Source of the DNA: Saezia sanguinis | GTDB lineage: Bacteria > Pseudomonadota > Gammaproteobacteria > Burkholderiales > Burkholderiaceae_C | DNA length: 64,000 nt | Direction of reading: 5' to 3' | Assembly: GCF_003991585.1 (NCBI RefSeq) | Contig: NZ_PQSP01000008.1 | Span: 1-64,000 of the forward strand | Part shown: positions 45,833 through 54,735 of the stretch, in pieces | Layout of the letters: each line of letters opens with the position of its first letter | How positions within the stretch are numbered: position 1 is the stretch's first letter | Notes under the pieces: generated by a model | Told to the model about the DNA's origin: nothing | The model's input: only the letters and a program-made list of their open reading frames with translations | Database searches by the model: none | Made by a program: the position numbers and the translations under genes

Positions 45833-46517
45833 TTCTTTGACTGATCTGGCTTTAAGCGTCTGGAATACGCTTTTTGGCGGCCCGCTGGTTTGGGATGCCT
45901 TGTGGGAAACACTCATTATGGTGGGTGTTTCGGGCTTTGCCGCCATTGTTTTGGGCATTCCATTGGGCATTTTGCTGAATGTCTCGGATAAGGGCGGTCT
46001 GCTGGAAGGGCTGGCAGCCAACCGGGTGCTGGGGTTTTTCATCAACGTGTTCCGCTCAATCCCGTTCATTATTTTGTGCGTAGCCATGTTCCCCCTGACG
46101 GCGATGATCATGGGGACTTCGATTGGCGTGAAGGGTGCAATTCTGCCCTTGACTGTAGCCGCAGTGCCTTTCATGGCACGCCTGGCAGAAACATCGTTCA
46201 AAGAGGTTCCTTCTGGCCTGATTGAAGCTGCACAGGGCATGGGGGCCACACCTTCACAGATTGTGTTCAAGGTGCTGCTGCCCGAAGCAATGCCTGGCAT
46301 CATCAGCGGGGTGACGATCATGCTGGTCAGTCTGATTGGCTACTCGGCCATGGCGGGCATGGTTGGGGCCGGAGGGCTTGGGACATTGGCGATCAACTAT
46401 GGCTATTACCGCTACCGTACGGATGTGATGATTGCCGTGATGATCGTGATTGTGGTTGTGGTGCAATTGGTTCAATGGTTTGGTGACTGGCTTGCCGCCA
46501 GAGTGAATCACCGTTAA
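45822..46517 (+). CDS. metI: Methionine ABC transporter permease MetI
   Basis: 231 residues from ATG 45822, which has GAGGAG seven bases upstream and lies inside the end of metN. Five membrane segments and the family text WETLIMVGVSGFAAIVLGIPLG, RSIPFIILCV and EAAQGMGATPSQIVFKVLLPEAMPGIISG (ATPase-contact loop). Works with MetN. Confidence 0.95.
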   Translation: MSNNSLTDLALSVWNTLFGGPLVWDALWETLIMVGVSGFAAIVLGIPLGILLNVSDKGGLLEGLAANRVLGFFINVFRSIPFIILCVAMFPLTAMIMGTSIGVKGAILPLTVAAVPFMARLAETSFKEVPSGLIEAAQGMGATPSQIVFKVLLPEAMPGIISGVTIMLVSLIGYSAMAGMVGAGGLGTLAINYGYYRYRTDVMIAVMIVIVVVVQLVQWFGDWLAARVNHR

Positions 46518-46548
46518 TAATTTTTTCCTTACTGGAGTTTTGCAACAA

Positions 46549-47346
46549 ATGAAGCGTCAGTTATTTTTGCGCAGCGTACTGGCTGCGGTATTCAGTGTTT
46601 CTGTATCTGGACTGGCTTTGGCAGACGGCAAACCGTTTCGTGTGGGGGTCACGCCTGGCCCACATGCGCAGATTGTTGAAGCGGCCAAAGCTGTGGCGGC
46701 CAAGGACGGGCTTGATGTTGAAGTGATCGAGTTTACCAACTATATGCTGCCCAATCAGGCTTTGGCCTCAGGCGAGCTGAATGCCAACAGTTTCCAGCAC
46801 AAACCCTATCTGGATAATCAGGTGCGCTCACAGGGGCTGAAACTGATTGCAATTTCGCAGTCGATTGCATTTCCGATGGGTATTTATTCCCGCACGCTGA
46901 CCGATCTGAAAGCAGTACCTGAGGGCGCCAAAGTGGGTGTGCCGAACGACCCCAGCAACAATGCACGTGCATTGATCCTGCTGCAAGATGCCAAGCTGAT
47001 TGAACTGAAGCCTGATTTTGGTATAAACGGCACTGTGCAGGATATTGCCAGCAATCCGCATAAACTGCAGTTTATTGAAATGGATGCGGCGCAACTGCCA
47101 CGCTCTTTAGGCGATGTGGGGCTGGCGGTTATTCCGACCAACTATGCGCTGGATGCCGGGCTGAACCCCAAGCAGGATGCGTTGATTCTGGAGCCGGCAG
47201 ACTCTCCCTATACAGGCATTATTGCAGTGCGGGAAAGCGATAAAGACAATGAGGACGTGGCCAAGTTCATCCGTGCGTACCGCTCTCCTGAAGTCAAGGC
47301 TTTTATTGAAACCACCTTCAAAGGCGCGATTCTGCCGACATGGTAA
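46549..47346 (+). CDS. metQ: MetQ-type methionine-binding protein, copy 1
   Basis: About 265 residues from ATG 46549. An ordinary signal peptide (MKRQLFLRSVLAAVF...GLALA-DG) without a lipobox cysteine, so it would be soluble in the periplasm, unlike E. coli MetQ which is a lipoprotein. NlpA/MetQ wording: FRVGVTPGPHAQIVEAAK, VEVIEFTNYMLPNQALASGELNANSFQHKPYLDNQ, VPNDPSNNARALILLQ. It is followed by a close paralogue. Confidence 0.93.
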   Translation: MKRQLFLRSVLAAVFSVSVSGLALADGKPFRVGVTPGPHAQIVEAAKAVAAKDGLDVEVIEFTNYMLPNQALASGELNANSFQHKPYLDNQVRSQGLKLIAISQSIAFPMGIYSRTLTDLKAVPEGAKVGVPNDPSNNARALILLQDAKLIELKPDFGINGTVQDIASNPHKLQFIEMDAAQLPRSLGDVGLAVIPTNYALDAGLNPKQDALILEPADSPYTGIIAVRESDKDNEDVAKFIRAYRSPEVKAFIETTFKGAILPTW

Positions 47347-47401
47347 TACGGGTTTTTACAGTCAACTGTTTGATTGAATACTGAATAAAGGTTAAAAAAT
47401 A

Positions 47402-48205
47402 ATGAAACGTAAATCATTTATTCTGGGTGCTTTGCTGGCTGCGGTGGTGACCGTGAGCGGTGCATGGACAAGTGCTTTGGCGCAGGGCACTCCTTATAAA
47501 GTCGGGGTGACACCAGGGCCGCACGCGCAGATCATGGATGTGGTCAAGCGGGTTGCAGCAAGAGATGGGTTGAACATTGAGGTCATTGAGTTCAGCAATT
47601 ATGTACTGCCCAATGAAGCGCTGGTATCGGGTGAGCTGAATGCCAACAGTTTTCAGCATAAGCCGTATCTGGACAACCAGATACAGAACCGCGGCTATCA
47701 GATCGTATCTGTTGCTGAAACGGTGCTCTTTCCAATGGGGCTGTATTCCAAAAGTGTTGGCAGCGTAGCGGAAATCAAAGCGGGCTCGCGTATCGGGATT
47801 CCGAACGATCCCACCAACGGCGGGCGCGCATTGTTGCTGCTGCAGCAACTGGGGCTGATCAAGCTGGCACCCAATGTGGGCATGACGGCTACGCCTTTGG
47901 ATATCAAAGAAAACCCGCTGAATCTGAAAATCATTGAGCTGGACGCGGCCCAAATGCCGCGTGCGCTGGCGGAGCTGGATGCCGGTGCGGTGAATACCAA
48001 CTATGCTTTGCCTGCCGGGCTGGACCCGAAAAAAGATGCCATTGCGCTGGAAAGCACAGATTCGCCGTATATGAATATCATTGCGGTGCGTGCTGCTGAT
48101 AAGGATTCGCCCGAACTGGCGAAACTGTTGCGTGCCTATTTCTCACCGGAAGTCAAACAGTTCATTGAAGATGAGTTCAAGGGCAGCATCCTTGCTGCGT
48201 GGTAA
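47402..48205 (+). CDS. metQ: MetQ-type methionine-binding protein, copy 2
   Basis: 267 residues, tandem paralogue of the preceding gene: YKVGVTPGPHAQIMDVVK, IEVIEFSNYVLPNEALVSGELNANSFQHKPYLDNQ, IPNDPTNGGRALLLLQ. The signal peptide (MKRKSFILGALLAAVV...SALA-QG) also lacks a lipobox. A terminator follows, so metN-metI-metQ-metQ is a complete transcript. The two binding proteins may differ in ligand (methionine, its D form or derivatives). Confidence 0.93.
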   Translation: MKRKSFILGALLAAVVTVSGAWTSALAQGTPYKVGVTPGPHAQIMDVVKRVAARDGLNIEVIEFSNYVLPNEALVSGELNANSFQHKPYLDNQIQNRGYQIVSVAETVLFPMGLYSKSVGSVAEIKAGSRIGIPNDPTNGGRALLLLQQLGLIKLAPNVGMTATPLDIKENPLNLKIIELDAAQMPRALAELDAGAVNTNYALPAGLDPKKDAIALESTDSPYMNIIAVRAADKDSPELAKLLRAYFSPEVKQFIEDEFKGSILAAW

Positions 48206-48230
48206 AAGGACGTGCCTGTCAGATATTTGA

Positions 48231-48254
48231 AAGCGCTCCGCCGGAGCGCTTTTT
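48231..48254 (+). terminator. Terminator of the metNIQQ operon
   Basis: A 9-bp perfect stem (48231-48239 with 48243-48251), GCC loop and a T run to 48254, 25 bases after the last stop. Confidence 0.92.
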
Positions 48255-48680
48255 GGCTTTAATTGCCATCAGCATCCGCTGGCGGGGAAAGTACTGACGC
48301 CTGAGCAATTCAAAAATGCAGAGCATTTGGTCATTGCCGAGCAGACGGCGCCTTATCCCAACGTTTCCCTGTATTTAAAGCAGGCAGGCGTTGATGTTTT
48401 GCAGCAGCATATTTTGCCTAACCTTTTATCGGCCTGTTTTGCCGTGGCGTCGGGCGACTGGCTGGCGACAGTCGCTGAAAGGTTGGCGCAGCAGGTGGTT
48501 GGGCCGCTGAATCTGGTGATGATGAAATCCCCTTTAGATCTACCGGCACTTGCGACCCATATTTTCTGGCACCGCTGCTTGCATCAGGACGAAGGCGTCA
48601 AATGGCTGCGGGCACTGATTGTCAGCCTGTTTGTCGGGAAGGACGCAGTTGTGTTGCCCAAGAGCATGAAGACAGCATAA
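48255..48680 (+). pseudogene. 5'-truncated LysR-type regulator (effector-binding domain only)
   Basis: An open frame runs from 48255 directly out of the metQ terminator and reads HPLAGKVLTPEQFKNAEHLVI then EQTAPYPNVSLYLKQAG and LLSACFAVASGDWLATVAERLAQQV, ending FWHRCLHQDEGVKWLRALIV. This is the second half of a LysR-family effector domain (NahR/LinR-like wording, with HPLAG, the ATL/ATV segment and W-H-R-x...WLR). The N-terminal helix-turn-helix and about half the protein are missing, with no start codon or ribosome site at the junction. A remnant, not a working regulator. Confidence 0.75.
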
Positions 48681-48695
48681 GGCGCTTCTGCCGCG

Positions 48696-49268
48696 CTATT
48701 TTGACGGGAAACTGTTATAAAACAACTGGCAGGCACCGGTTCGGCTGTATTGTTCGCAAATGGTTGTGGCCCGGGCTGTGGCTCTGTTGGGTGTCGCGGC
48801 GATAGCCCAGCCATAGGCCAGATTCAGCGGGCTGAAATAGAATGCCATCGACTGGTTTTGGAAGACATAGCGCACGGCACAGCCTTCCAGCCCGTCTGCC
48901 TGGCACATCTGCAGCGCGGCATCTTCAGCCGCCTGGCGGGTTTCATGGTGGTTGGCCATGCCAAAACCAAGATAGACGACATGGCGGCCTCTGATCGTGG
49001 CTTTGACCTGCTCGGGTTCGACCATGGCAAATGCGCCCCATGATTCATCAGCGCTTTTGTCGTTTGCAGGGGTGGCTGAATCAACATCATGAAGGCCATA
49101 GGGCAGCCTGCGCTGGGCATAAAGGGCAGCAATGCCGCCACCGCTTCGAGGCTCTGAGATGTATTGTGCAGATGGGGCGGGCGTTTGTGCACATCCGGTG
49201 GTGACGAATGCTGTAACGGCGAAGATCAGCGACGCAGAAAAAGAGAGGGCTCTTATCATTGTGATCAA
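48696..49268 (-). CDS. Lipoprotein with a DUF4189-like domain
   Basis: 190 residues. Signal peptide MITMIRALSFSASLIFAVTAFVTTGC with lipobox VTTGC. After a spacer of about 60 residues the body starts WGAFAMV and continues with ETRQAAEDAALQMCQADGLEGCAVRYVFQNQ..., GWAIAATPNRATARATTICEQYSRTGACQLF, a pattern of two alanine-rich helices each followed by C-x(n)-G-x-x-x-C that resembles DUF4189 domains. Four such cysteines could form two disulfides in the periplasm. Function unknown; the domain call is from pattern memory. Confidence 0.65.
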   Translation of the reverse strand: MITMIRALSFSASLIFAVTAFVTTGCAQTPAPSAQYISEPRSGGGIAALYAQRRLPYGLHDVDSATPANDKSADESWGAFAMVEPEQVKATIRGRHVVYLGFGMANHHETRQAAEDAALQMCQADGLEGCAVRYVFQNQSMAFYFSPLNLAYGWAIAATPNRATARATTICEQYSRTGACQLFYNSFPSK

Positions 49269-49375
49269 TGCTTATGAAAAATATTAAAAATCATAGCATA
49301 CCCTGATGAATCAGGATGTATGAAAACATGCTATTTCAGGCGGATAAATGCGCAGCCGGGCAATGGCGTTTAGGT

Positions 49376-49843
49376 CTATGTCGCGGAGGGTGGCGGCGTA
49401 ACAGGCCGGTGCCTTGTGACGGCAAGCACGATATGCGCCACAATGAGCGCACAGAAAGCGGCTGTTAATGCCGCAAACAAAGCATTGCCAAAATTGTTAC
49501 GCAGCAGGTCGCTCAGGCTTGTTGCCGCATCAGGGGTGGAACCTGAGTTGATGTAAAAGCCGGCGACCAGATACAACATGATGCTTATGAACGTGATGAT
49601 CAGGCAGGCAGAAGAGGTTCTGGAAGCGATGCGGCCACGTGAAGCCTGTGGTTGGCACTGCATGGCAAAAACTGCACCTGTGATGAATGCCGGGATGGCG
49701 CACAGACCCAAAACGGGAAGAAACAGGAAAGGAGTTTGGGCCGCCTGAGCGCTCAAGGAGGTTCCAAGCAGCAGCAGTAACGTCTCGACCAGTGCCGCGG
49801 TCAAGCCAAAGAACAGTGCCAATGTGAATCGCTTGTATTTCAT
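49376..49843 (-). CDS. Four-helix membrane protein, function unknown
   Basis: About 155 residues from ATG 49843 (a TTG five codons upstream is less likely). Four membrane segments: FTLALFFGLTAALVETLLLL, PFLFLPVLGLCAIPAFITGAVF, CLIITFISIMLYLVAGFYI and LFAALTAAFCALIVAHIVLAV, with a proline-rich C-terminal tail. I do not recognise the family. It lies in a run of single orphan genes on the minus strand. Confidence 0.6.
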   Translation of the reverse strand: MKYKRFTLALFFGLTAALVETLLLLLGTSLSAQAAQTPFLFLPVLGLCAIPAFITGAVFAMQCQPQASRGRIASRTSSACLIITFISIMLYLVAGFYINSGSTPDAATSLSDLLRNNFGNALFAALTAAFCALIVAHIVLAVTRHRPVTPPPSAT

Positions 49844-49963
49844 GCAAAGGGTTCTCAACCAGAAGGAAACAAGGCCATTCTAGTGGATATATCAATTAAG
49901 GGCGATAACGCTGAGCCGGGCAGCGCCAAAGCAGCCCAGAGTGCCAGATCCATAGCTTAGAAA

Positions 49964-50731
49964 TCAGCAGACAGCGACGTATTTACCCGGCATATCCTGA
50001 AAATACAGCAGCAGACGCTCATCCAGTTCTGACAAGGACTTAAGTTCGTTGAGCACGGGCAATTGAAATGGCGGGTTCTGTGCGCCGGTCTGTATGGTCA
50101 GTGTATGCGGATTTTTGCTGGCGAGCCTGTCTGGTGCTGCTGTGAAGACCACAGGGTAATCCAGCTTGACCAGCGTAATGGCGTTTTTGGGAAAAACCCG
50201 GTCATTGATGGTGATCTGGTTTTCTGTAAATACAAAGTTGTCTCTTTTGAACTCATCGAGTTCAGGGCTGGGGGTCCATTGATCCGGGAGTGCCAGGTGC
50301 TGGCCTCGTGCAATGGACTGGGCGCAGCGGATATACGTCAGCAGTACCAGATGCTGCATGAAATTGTTCAGGCGGATACTGTGCACCTGCTTGCCTGAGG
50401 CGATATCGAATATCTCGACATTTCGGGTTGCCCAGCGCGTGTAATCGCGTAACATGGGTTCAAAGCGGAATTCACGAAATGGAAAGAATAGAGGCTTTTT
50501 GATCAGGCTTCTGATTCTGACGCCTTCTGATGTAACGGTAAGCCATTCAATGGTGTTAATGAACAGCAGGGCGAAAAAAAGGCCAAAAACAATGAACAGT
50601 ATGAAACGCAGTTCAAAGTAAAGGTAAAAAATGATGATGCTCGCAATGAGAAAACCCCACATCGCAAATGTCGGATTGAAGTTCTTCTGAATCGCTTGGG
50701 AGGATGGAGGAAGTGTAGCGTTGGAGTTCAT
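49964..50731 (-). CDS. Membrane protein with N-terminal helix pair and soluble domain, unknown
   Basis: About 255 residues from ATG 50731. Two close membrane segments (about 23-62: FAMWGFLIASIIIFYLYF and RFILFIVFGLFFALLFI), then a cytoplasmic-looking domain of about 190 residues with two similar halves each having a short beta-rich stretch: EWLTVTSEGVRIRSLIKKPLFFPF and ENQITINDRVFPKNAITLVKLD. The layout resembles PH-like/YdbT-type membrane proteins, but this is only an impression. No operon partner is clear. Confidence 0.55.
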   Translation of the reverse strand: MNSNATLPPSSQAIQKNFNPTFAMWGFLIASIIIFYLYFELRFILFIVFGLFFALLFINTIEWLTVTSEGVRIRSLIKKPLFFPFREFRFEPMLRDYTRWATRNVEIFDIASGKQVHSIRLNNFMQHLVLLTYIRCAQSIARGQHLALPDQWTPSPELDEFKRDNFVFTENQITINDRVFPKNAITLVKLDYPVVFTAAPDRLASKNPHTLTIQTGAQNPPFQLPVLNELKSLSELDERLLLYFQDMPGKYVAVC

Positions 50732-50882
50732 GGAATAGCACAGCAAAAATAAACAGGCCCATGGCATTCTAAGTGAAAAAGAATAACACAGAGACAGCCG
50801 GTTGCATTGAATGCAACAGATGCTGCCCGGGCGTCAGAACCATTGTCTTGTTAACAGCAGGAGCATATTTTTAAAAACGTGT

Positions 50883-51692
50883 TTATTGAACCTGATAATG
50901 CACAATCCGGGTGGCATTGCCAAATTTGGGAACGTGGTGCCAGTAACTGTACCAGCCCCAGCGTTCGGGGTGGCGGTTAAAGTAGTACACGACTTCTTTC
51001 AGGCACAGTCTGGGGTGCCAGTGCTCAAGCTCTTTGAGGTTTGCCACGCCCCATACAAAAGGCACCGGAGCCTGCCACATTTGTTCATAGAGGCTTGTGT
51101 TTTTCACGGTGAGCGGTGAGCAGATGTCAAAGACGATGTGCGCATCCTCAAAACGATGGGCCAGCTCTGCAAGCAGGTTGCGGACCTGTTCTTCTTCAAA
51201 ATACATCAGTACACCTTCGAGCATAAACATCAGATCTGCATCGGGATATTCCTTGAGCAAGCGGTCCATCCATTCTGTTTCCAGCAGGCTTCCCTCCCAG
51301 TATGTGTTGCGGCTGCTGGTTGCCGGCATCAGTTCATTGCGAACGGCAATCACGTCGGGCAGGTCCAGGTCAATCTGGGAGCCCTTGCCGCGATCTGTAC
51401 GCTGAAAACGGGCGTCGAGCCCGCAGCCCAGATTCACCAGCAAGGCATTGGGGGAGGCGCGCATGTGCTGCTTGGCAATGGCGTCAAAATATTCAGTACG
51501 CAGTGCAATACAGGTTTGGGTAATGTATTCGTCGTGATAAATGCTGAAGTCAAACGGAAGCTGTTCCACCAGGCGGGTTGCACAGTGGTCTTTGAACAGC
51601 CCATTGGGGCGATGGCTTTCATACGCCCGCATCCATAGGGAAATCAGCGAGGTGTTGGATATGGGGTTGCTGAAGCTCAGTGTCTTTTTCAT
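50883..51692 (-). CDS. Leucine carboxyl methyltransferase (LCMT/PPM1)-type SAM-dependent methyltransferase
   Basis: About 269 residues from ATG 51692, with AGGGG at good spacing. The SAM-binding strand is LVNLGCGLDARFQRTD, followed by IDLDLPDVIAVRNELMP and the LCMT-typical MLEGVLMYFEEEQVRNLLAELA. In bacteria this family includes tetracenomycin TcmP-like O-methyltransferases and many orphan enzymes; the substrate cannot be told. It stands alone on the minus strand without a biosynthetic neighbour. Confidence 0.85.
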   Translation of the reverse strand: MKKTLSFSNPISNTSLISLWMRAYESHRPNGLFKDHCATRLVEQLPFDFSIYHDEYITQTCIALRTEYFDAIAKQHMRASPNALLVNLGCGLDARFQRTDRGKGSQIDLDLPDVIAVRNELMPATSSRNTYWEGSLLETEWMDRLLKEYPDADLMFMLEGVLMYFEEEQVRNLLAELAHRFEDAHIVFDICSPLTVKNTSLYEQMWQAPVPFVWGVANLKELEHWHPRLCLKEVVYYFNRHPERWGWYSYWHHVPKFGNATRIVHYQVQ

Positions 51693-51955
51693 AATGGGCC
51701 CCTGCGAAGTGAAAGTGTTCACTTTCATTATTCAGGCATAAAAAAGGTAAGTCAATTGGGGTTTGGCTCTAATTGCCTGTGTTCGGACTTGCCGTGAGCG
51801 GATATGGGGCGCAGAGAAAAGCGGTTTTCCCTTTGAACCCGTCCGGCTGGCAGAAAAGTATGATCACCATATTCCTGACAATTAAGGTATGATTCACTTT
51901 TGTTAACAGGGGTATTCAGGCCGGCAGGCCTGAAAAAGCCGAGAAGTTTAAAAAC

Positions 51956-52303
51956 ATGCGATTTTTTAACAAGACAATCTGTTTTTCTGCGTCATTGCTG
52001 TTGAGTGTCTGGTCAATACCGTCTCTGGCGCAGCAGGCTGCCCAGCCTGCCGGGCAGCAGGCGCAGACGGGGGCAACAACCTCTTATCCTTCCGGCACTG
52101 GCTGGCGTGTGGTGCGTGAGGAGGAGGGGCGGCTGTATGTGCTGATTGAAGAAAAGCATGTTGAAGAGCAAGCCATATTCCAGCAGATTATCGATACCTT
52201 GTGTGCAGACAAGGATGAGTGTTCGATTGTTTTTGGCGTAGAGCCAAGTGCCGATATGGCTGGCAGTAATGCGCCGCCCGATGCAGCCGCAGGGCAGCAA
52301 TAG
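51956..52303 (+). CDS. Small periplasmic protein, unknown
   Basis: 115 residues. Clear signal peptide (MRFFNKTICFSASLLLSVWSIPSLAQQ), a glutamine/alanine-rich spacer, a short core GTGWRVVREEEGRLYVLIEEKHVEEQAIFQQIIDTLCADKDECSIVF with two cysteines, and a low-complexity tail. Exported and soluble. Its terminator is shared with the convergent alcohol dehydrogenase gene. Family not recognised. Confidence 0.65.
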   Translation: MRFFNKTICFSASLLLSVWSIPSLAQQAAQPAGQQAQTGATTSYPSGTGWRVVREEEGRLYVLIEEKHVEEQAIFQQIIDTLCADKDECSIVFGVEPSADMAGSNAPPDAAAGQQ

Positions 52304-52369
52304 TCTTCTTTTTTGCTGGTTAGGGAACTGGCAGCCTGCGAAAGGCAGGAGTCATTCACTCTGGAAATG

Positions 52370-52401
52370 AAAAAAGACAAAGCATATGCTTTGTCTTTTT
52401 T
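52370..52401. terminator. Bidirectional terminator
   Basis: A perfect 32-bp palindrome, AAAAAAGACAAAGCAT followed by its complement, with A and T runs at both ends, placed between convergent genes. Confidence 0.95.
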
Positions 52402-52424
52402 GTGTGCGATATATCTGTTCAGGA

Positions 52425-53573
52425 TTACATGGCGGCTTTAAAGATGCCTTCAACGTCTGCCTGTGTCCCTTTACGCGGGTTGGTCAGAGCGCAGGCATCC
52501 TTCAGCGCATTGGCGGCCAATGTGGGAATGTCTTCCGCCTTGGCTTTCAGTTCTGTCAGATTGGCCGGAATACCAACGTCTTTGGACAATGAACGGATGG
52601 CTGCAATACATGCCTTGGCACCCTGCTGATCATCCATGCTTCTGACGTCCACACCCATGGCCTGTGCAATGTCTTTCAGGCGTGCCGCAGAACTTTGCAT
52701 GTTGAATTCTTCCACATGGGGCAGCAGCACAGCGTTGCAAACGCCGTGTGGCAGGTCATACATACCACCCAGCTGGTGGGCCATGGCGTGTACATAACCT
52801 AAAGAGGCATTGTTGAAGGCCATACCGGCCAGGAACTGTGCATAAGCCATATCTTCTCTGGCCTTGGCGTTTTTACCATCCTTGACGGCCGTACGCAGGC
52901 TTTGAGAGATGATTTCGACGGCTTTCAGGGCGCATGCATCGGTAATCGGGGTGGCACCGGTGGATACGTAGGCTTCGACCGCATGGGTCAGAGCATCCAT
53001 ACCTGTTGCGGCGGTCAGCCCTGCAGGCATGCCCATCATCAATGCGGGGTCGTTGACCGAGAGTACCGGGGTGGTGTTGCGGTCCACAATGGCCATTTTG
53101 ATGTGGCGTTTTTCATCGGTGATGATGCAAAAACGTGTCATTTCGCTGGCGGTTCCGGCGGTGGTGTTGATGGCAACCAGCGGCAATTGCGGTTTGGCAG
53201 AACGGTCAACACCTTCATATTCGCTGATGTCGCCGCCGTTGGTGGCGCATAACGCAATGCCTTTGGCGCAATCGTGCGGTGAGCCACCACCCAGAGAAAT
53301 CACGAAGTCACATTGGTTGGCTTTGAGCAGTTCCAATCCGTCTTTGACGTTTTTCGTGGTGGGGTTGGGTTTGGTGCCGTCGTAAACTGTGGATTTGATG
53401 CCTTGTTTATCCAGTAAATCGGTAACTGTTTTGACGACGCCGTTTTTATTTAAAAAAGCGTCGGTGACGATCAGCCCGTGCTTGAAGCCATAGCCTTTTA
53501 GCAAGCCGACGGAATCACCTAATGCGCCTTCTCCCATTACATTGACTGCAGGAATGAAAAATGATGTACTCAT
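52425..53573 (-). CDS. Iron-containing alcohol dehydrogenase (group III)
   Basis: 382 residues. NAD-binding [28 protein letters not shown], and the metal-binding aspartate/histidines in [46 protein letters not shown]. The wording is close to NAD-dependent methanol/1,3-propanediol/ethanol dehydrogenases of the group III family. It oxidises small alcohols or reduces aldehydes in the cytoplasm. AAAGG precedes the ATG, and the long AT-rich upstream region suggests regulated expression. Confidence 0.94.
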   Translation of the reverse strand: MSTSFFIPAVNVMGEGALGDSVGLLKGYGFKHGLIVTDAFLNKNGVVKTVTDLLDKQGIKSTVYDGTKPNPTTKNVKDGLELLKANQCDFVISLGGGSPHDCAKGIALCATNGGDISEYEGVDRSAKPQLPLVAINTTAGTASEMTRFCIITDEKRHIKMAIVDRNTTPVLSVNDPALMMGMPAGLTAATGMDALTHAVEAYVSTGATPITDACALKAVEIISQSLRTAVKDGKNAKAREDMAYAQFLAGMAFNNASLGYVHAMAHQLGGMYDLPHGVCNAVLLPHVEEFNMQSSAARLKDIAQAMGVDVRSMDDQQGAKACIAAIRSLSKDVGIPANLTELKAKAEDIPTLAANALKDACALTNPRKGTQADVEGIFKAAM

Positions 53574-54060
53574 GGGAATTACCTTTCTAGTTGGTTTGAA
53601 TGATCTGAATGTGCAGCAACATCATGGCGTCGCAAAGTGAGGCCGGAAGACAGCGCGGGGAAGGTGAAGATTGACAGCTTTCGAGCGTTGACGTATCTGA
53701 TACGCATTGACAATGCATCGTGATTTGCTTATAGATTCAGGAATAATGTATCTATGTCAGATAAGGATATGTCATTCTAGTTCAAGTGTATTCAGCAAAA
53801 ATTGACTGTGCTCAAACTTGAAATTCAAATAATTTAAAAAGCTATTTTTTATAAAATATAAGACCCATGATACGGGAATCATAAAGCATATTCCCCTATT
53901 AGGGGTATTGAGATTGCGCGTGATAAGGCGCAGGCAAAGGCCATGCCAGAAAGCAGCTACGCTCTGGTGTACGTTGAGATGTGTGGAGGCAATGCGCGTT
54001 TATTCCGCAGTATCTATCCTGCGGGGGGATGCGTGTGAAAAGCGTGTGGAAAGCGAGAGA
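53574..54060. other. Long AT-rich upstream region of the alcohol dehydrogenase gene, with inverted repeats
   Basis: About 490 bases. GCATTG-A-CAATGC (53704-53716) is a perfect inverted repeat 130 bases before the dehydrogenase start. CCCCT-ATT-AGGGG (53893-53905) is another, in a TTCCCCT...AGGGGTA context like binding sites of LuxR/NarL-type regulators. 53820-53880 is strongly AT-rich. A plus-strand open frame from 53908 is a shadow of the minus-strand gene. Confidence 0.5.
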
Positions 54061-54477
54061 TCAGAATGCGTGCTGGAGAAATTCAAGCTCCATAAAAAAC
54101 TCAGGCACATCACCTACGTTGTCGGAAACAGTTTCTTCCGGATTGACGGATATAAAACCGGCAGGACTAAAGAAAAGATCCGAACCATGGCGCCAGCTGT
54201 TTTTTTTGCTTTTTTGCAAAGTGGCAAAATGCAGTTGTTTGGACTGAATCAGATGGACCAGCAGGTCTCTCAAAATCAGGAATTCTTCATCTCCCAGTTG
54301 GGCCTGCTGGCTCGGTCTGACCCGCACCGCTTTGATGGCCTGCTGGCCTGAAGCATCGTCAATGCATGCGGAGGTGACGTAGTAATCAACCCCGGTATTG
54401 CCATCGATGACGGCATTGTCAGAAGGTGTTTCTTGAGATTCTTGTAGGTAATTTTTTAAGCGGTCTGTAAGGTTCAT
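54061..54477 (-). CDS. Hypothetical acidic soluble protein
   Basis: 138 residues, no signal peptide or membrane segment, net acidic. Starts MNLTDRLKNYLQESQETPSD; the middle (YYVTSACIDDASGQQAIKAVRVRPSQ) and end (DVPEFFMELEFLQHAF) are compositionally normal for a real protein. No strong ribosome site. I do not recognise it. It lies upstream of the long regulatory region of the alcohol dehydrogenase gene, on the same strand. Confidence 0.5.
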   Translation of the reverse strand: MNLTDRLKNYLQESQETPSDNAVIDGNTGVDYYVTSACIDDASGQQAIKAVRVRPSQQAQLGDEEFLILRDLLVHLIQSKQLHFATLQKSKKNSWRHGSDLFFSPAGFISVNPEETVSDNVGDVPEFFMELEFLQHAF

Positions 54478-54690
54478 AACAAACTCTGAAACTCTGGGTC
54501 ATTGTTATTGCCGATGTACAGGTGCAAATCCAGATTTTGCACAAGGGGAATACTTCCCATTATATAAGAAAGCCTGCGGTCACTATGGAGATGTGGGTTT
54601 CACCGCTAAATAGAACCCAGCATGGGTGAGGCTCCTCCAGGATTTTGCTGGGCAGGCAGTTTTCAGCAAAAATGCCGTGTCATAAAAGAA

Positions 54691-54714
54691 AAAGGCTGTT
54701 TCCCGACAGCCTTT
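54691..54714 (-). terminator. Terminator of the 317-residue hypothetical gene
   Basis: A perfect 9-bp stem (54691-54699 with 54706-54714), 6-base loop; on the minus strand it is followed by a T-rich tail. Confidence 0.85.
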
Positions 54715-54735
54715 GATCAATGAAATATGTCTGGC

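Noticed and set aside
53908..54351. 147-codon plus-strand open frame
   Set aside because: It lies over the minus-strand 138-residue gene for most of its length, is basic and cysteine/arginine-rich in the way shadows are, and has no ribosome site.
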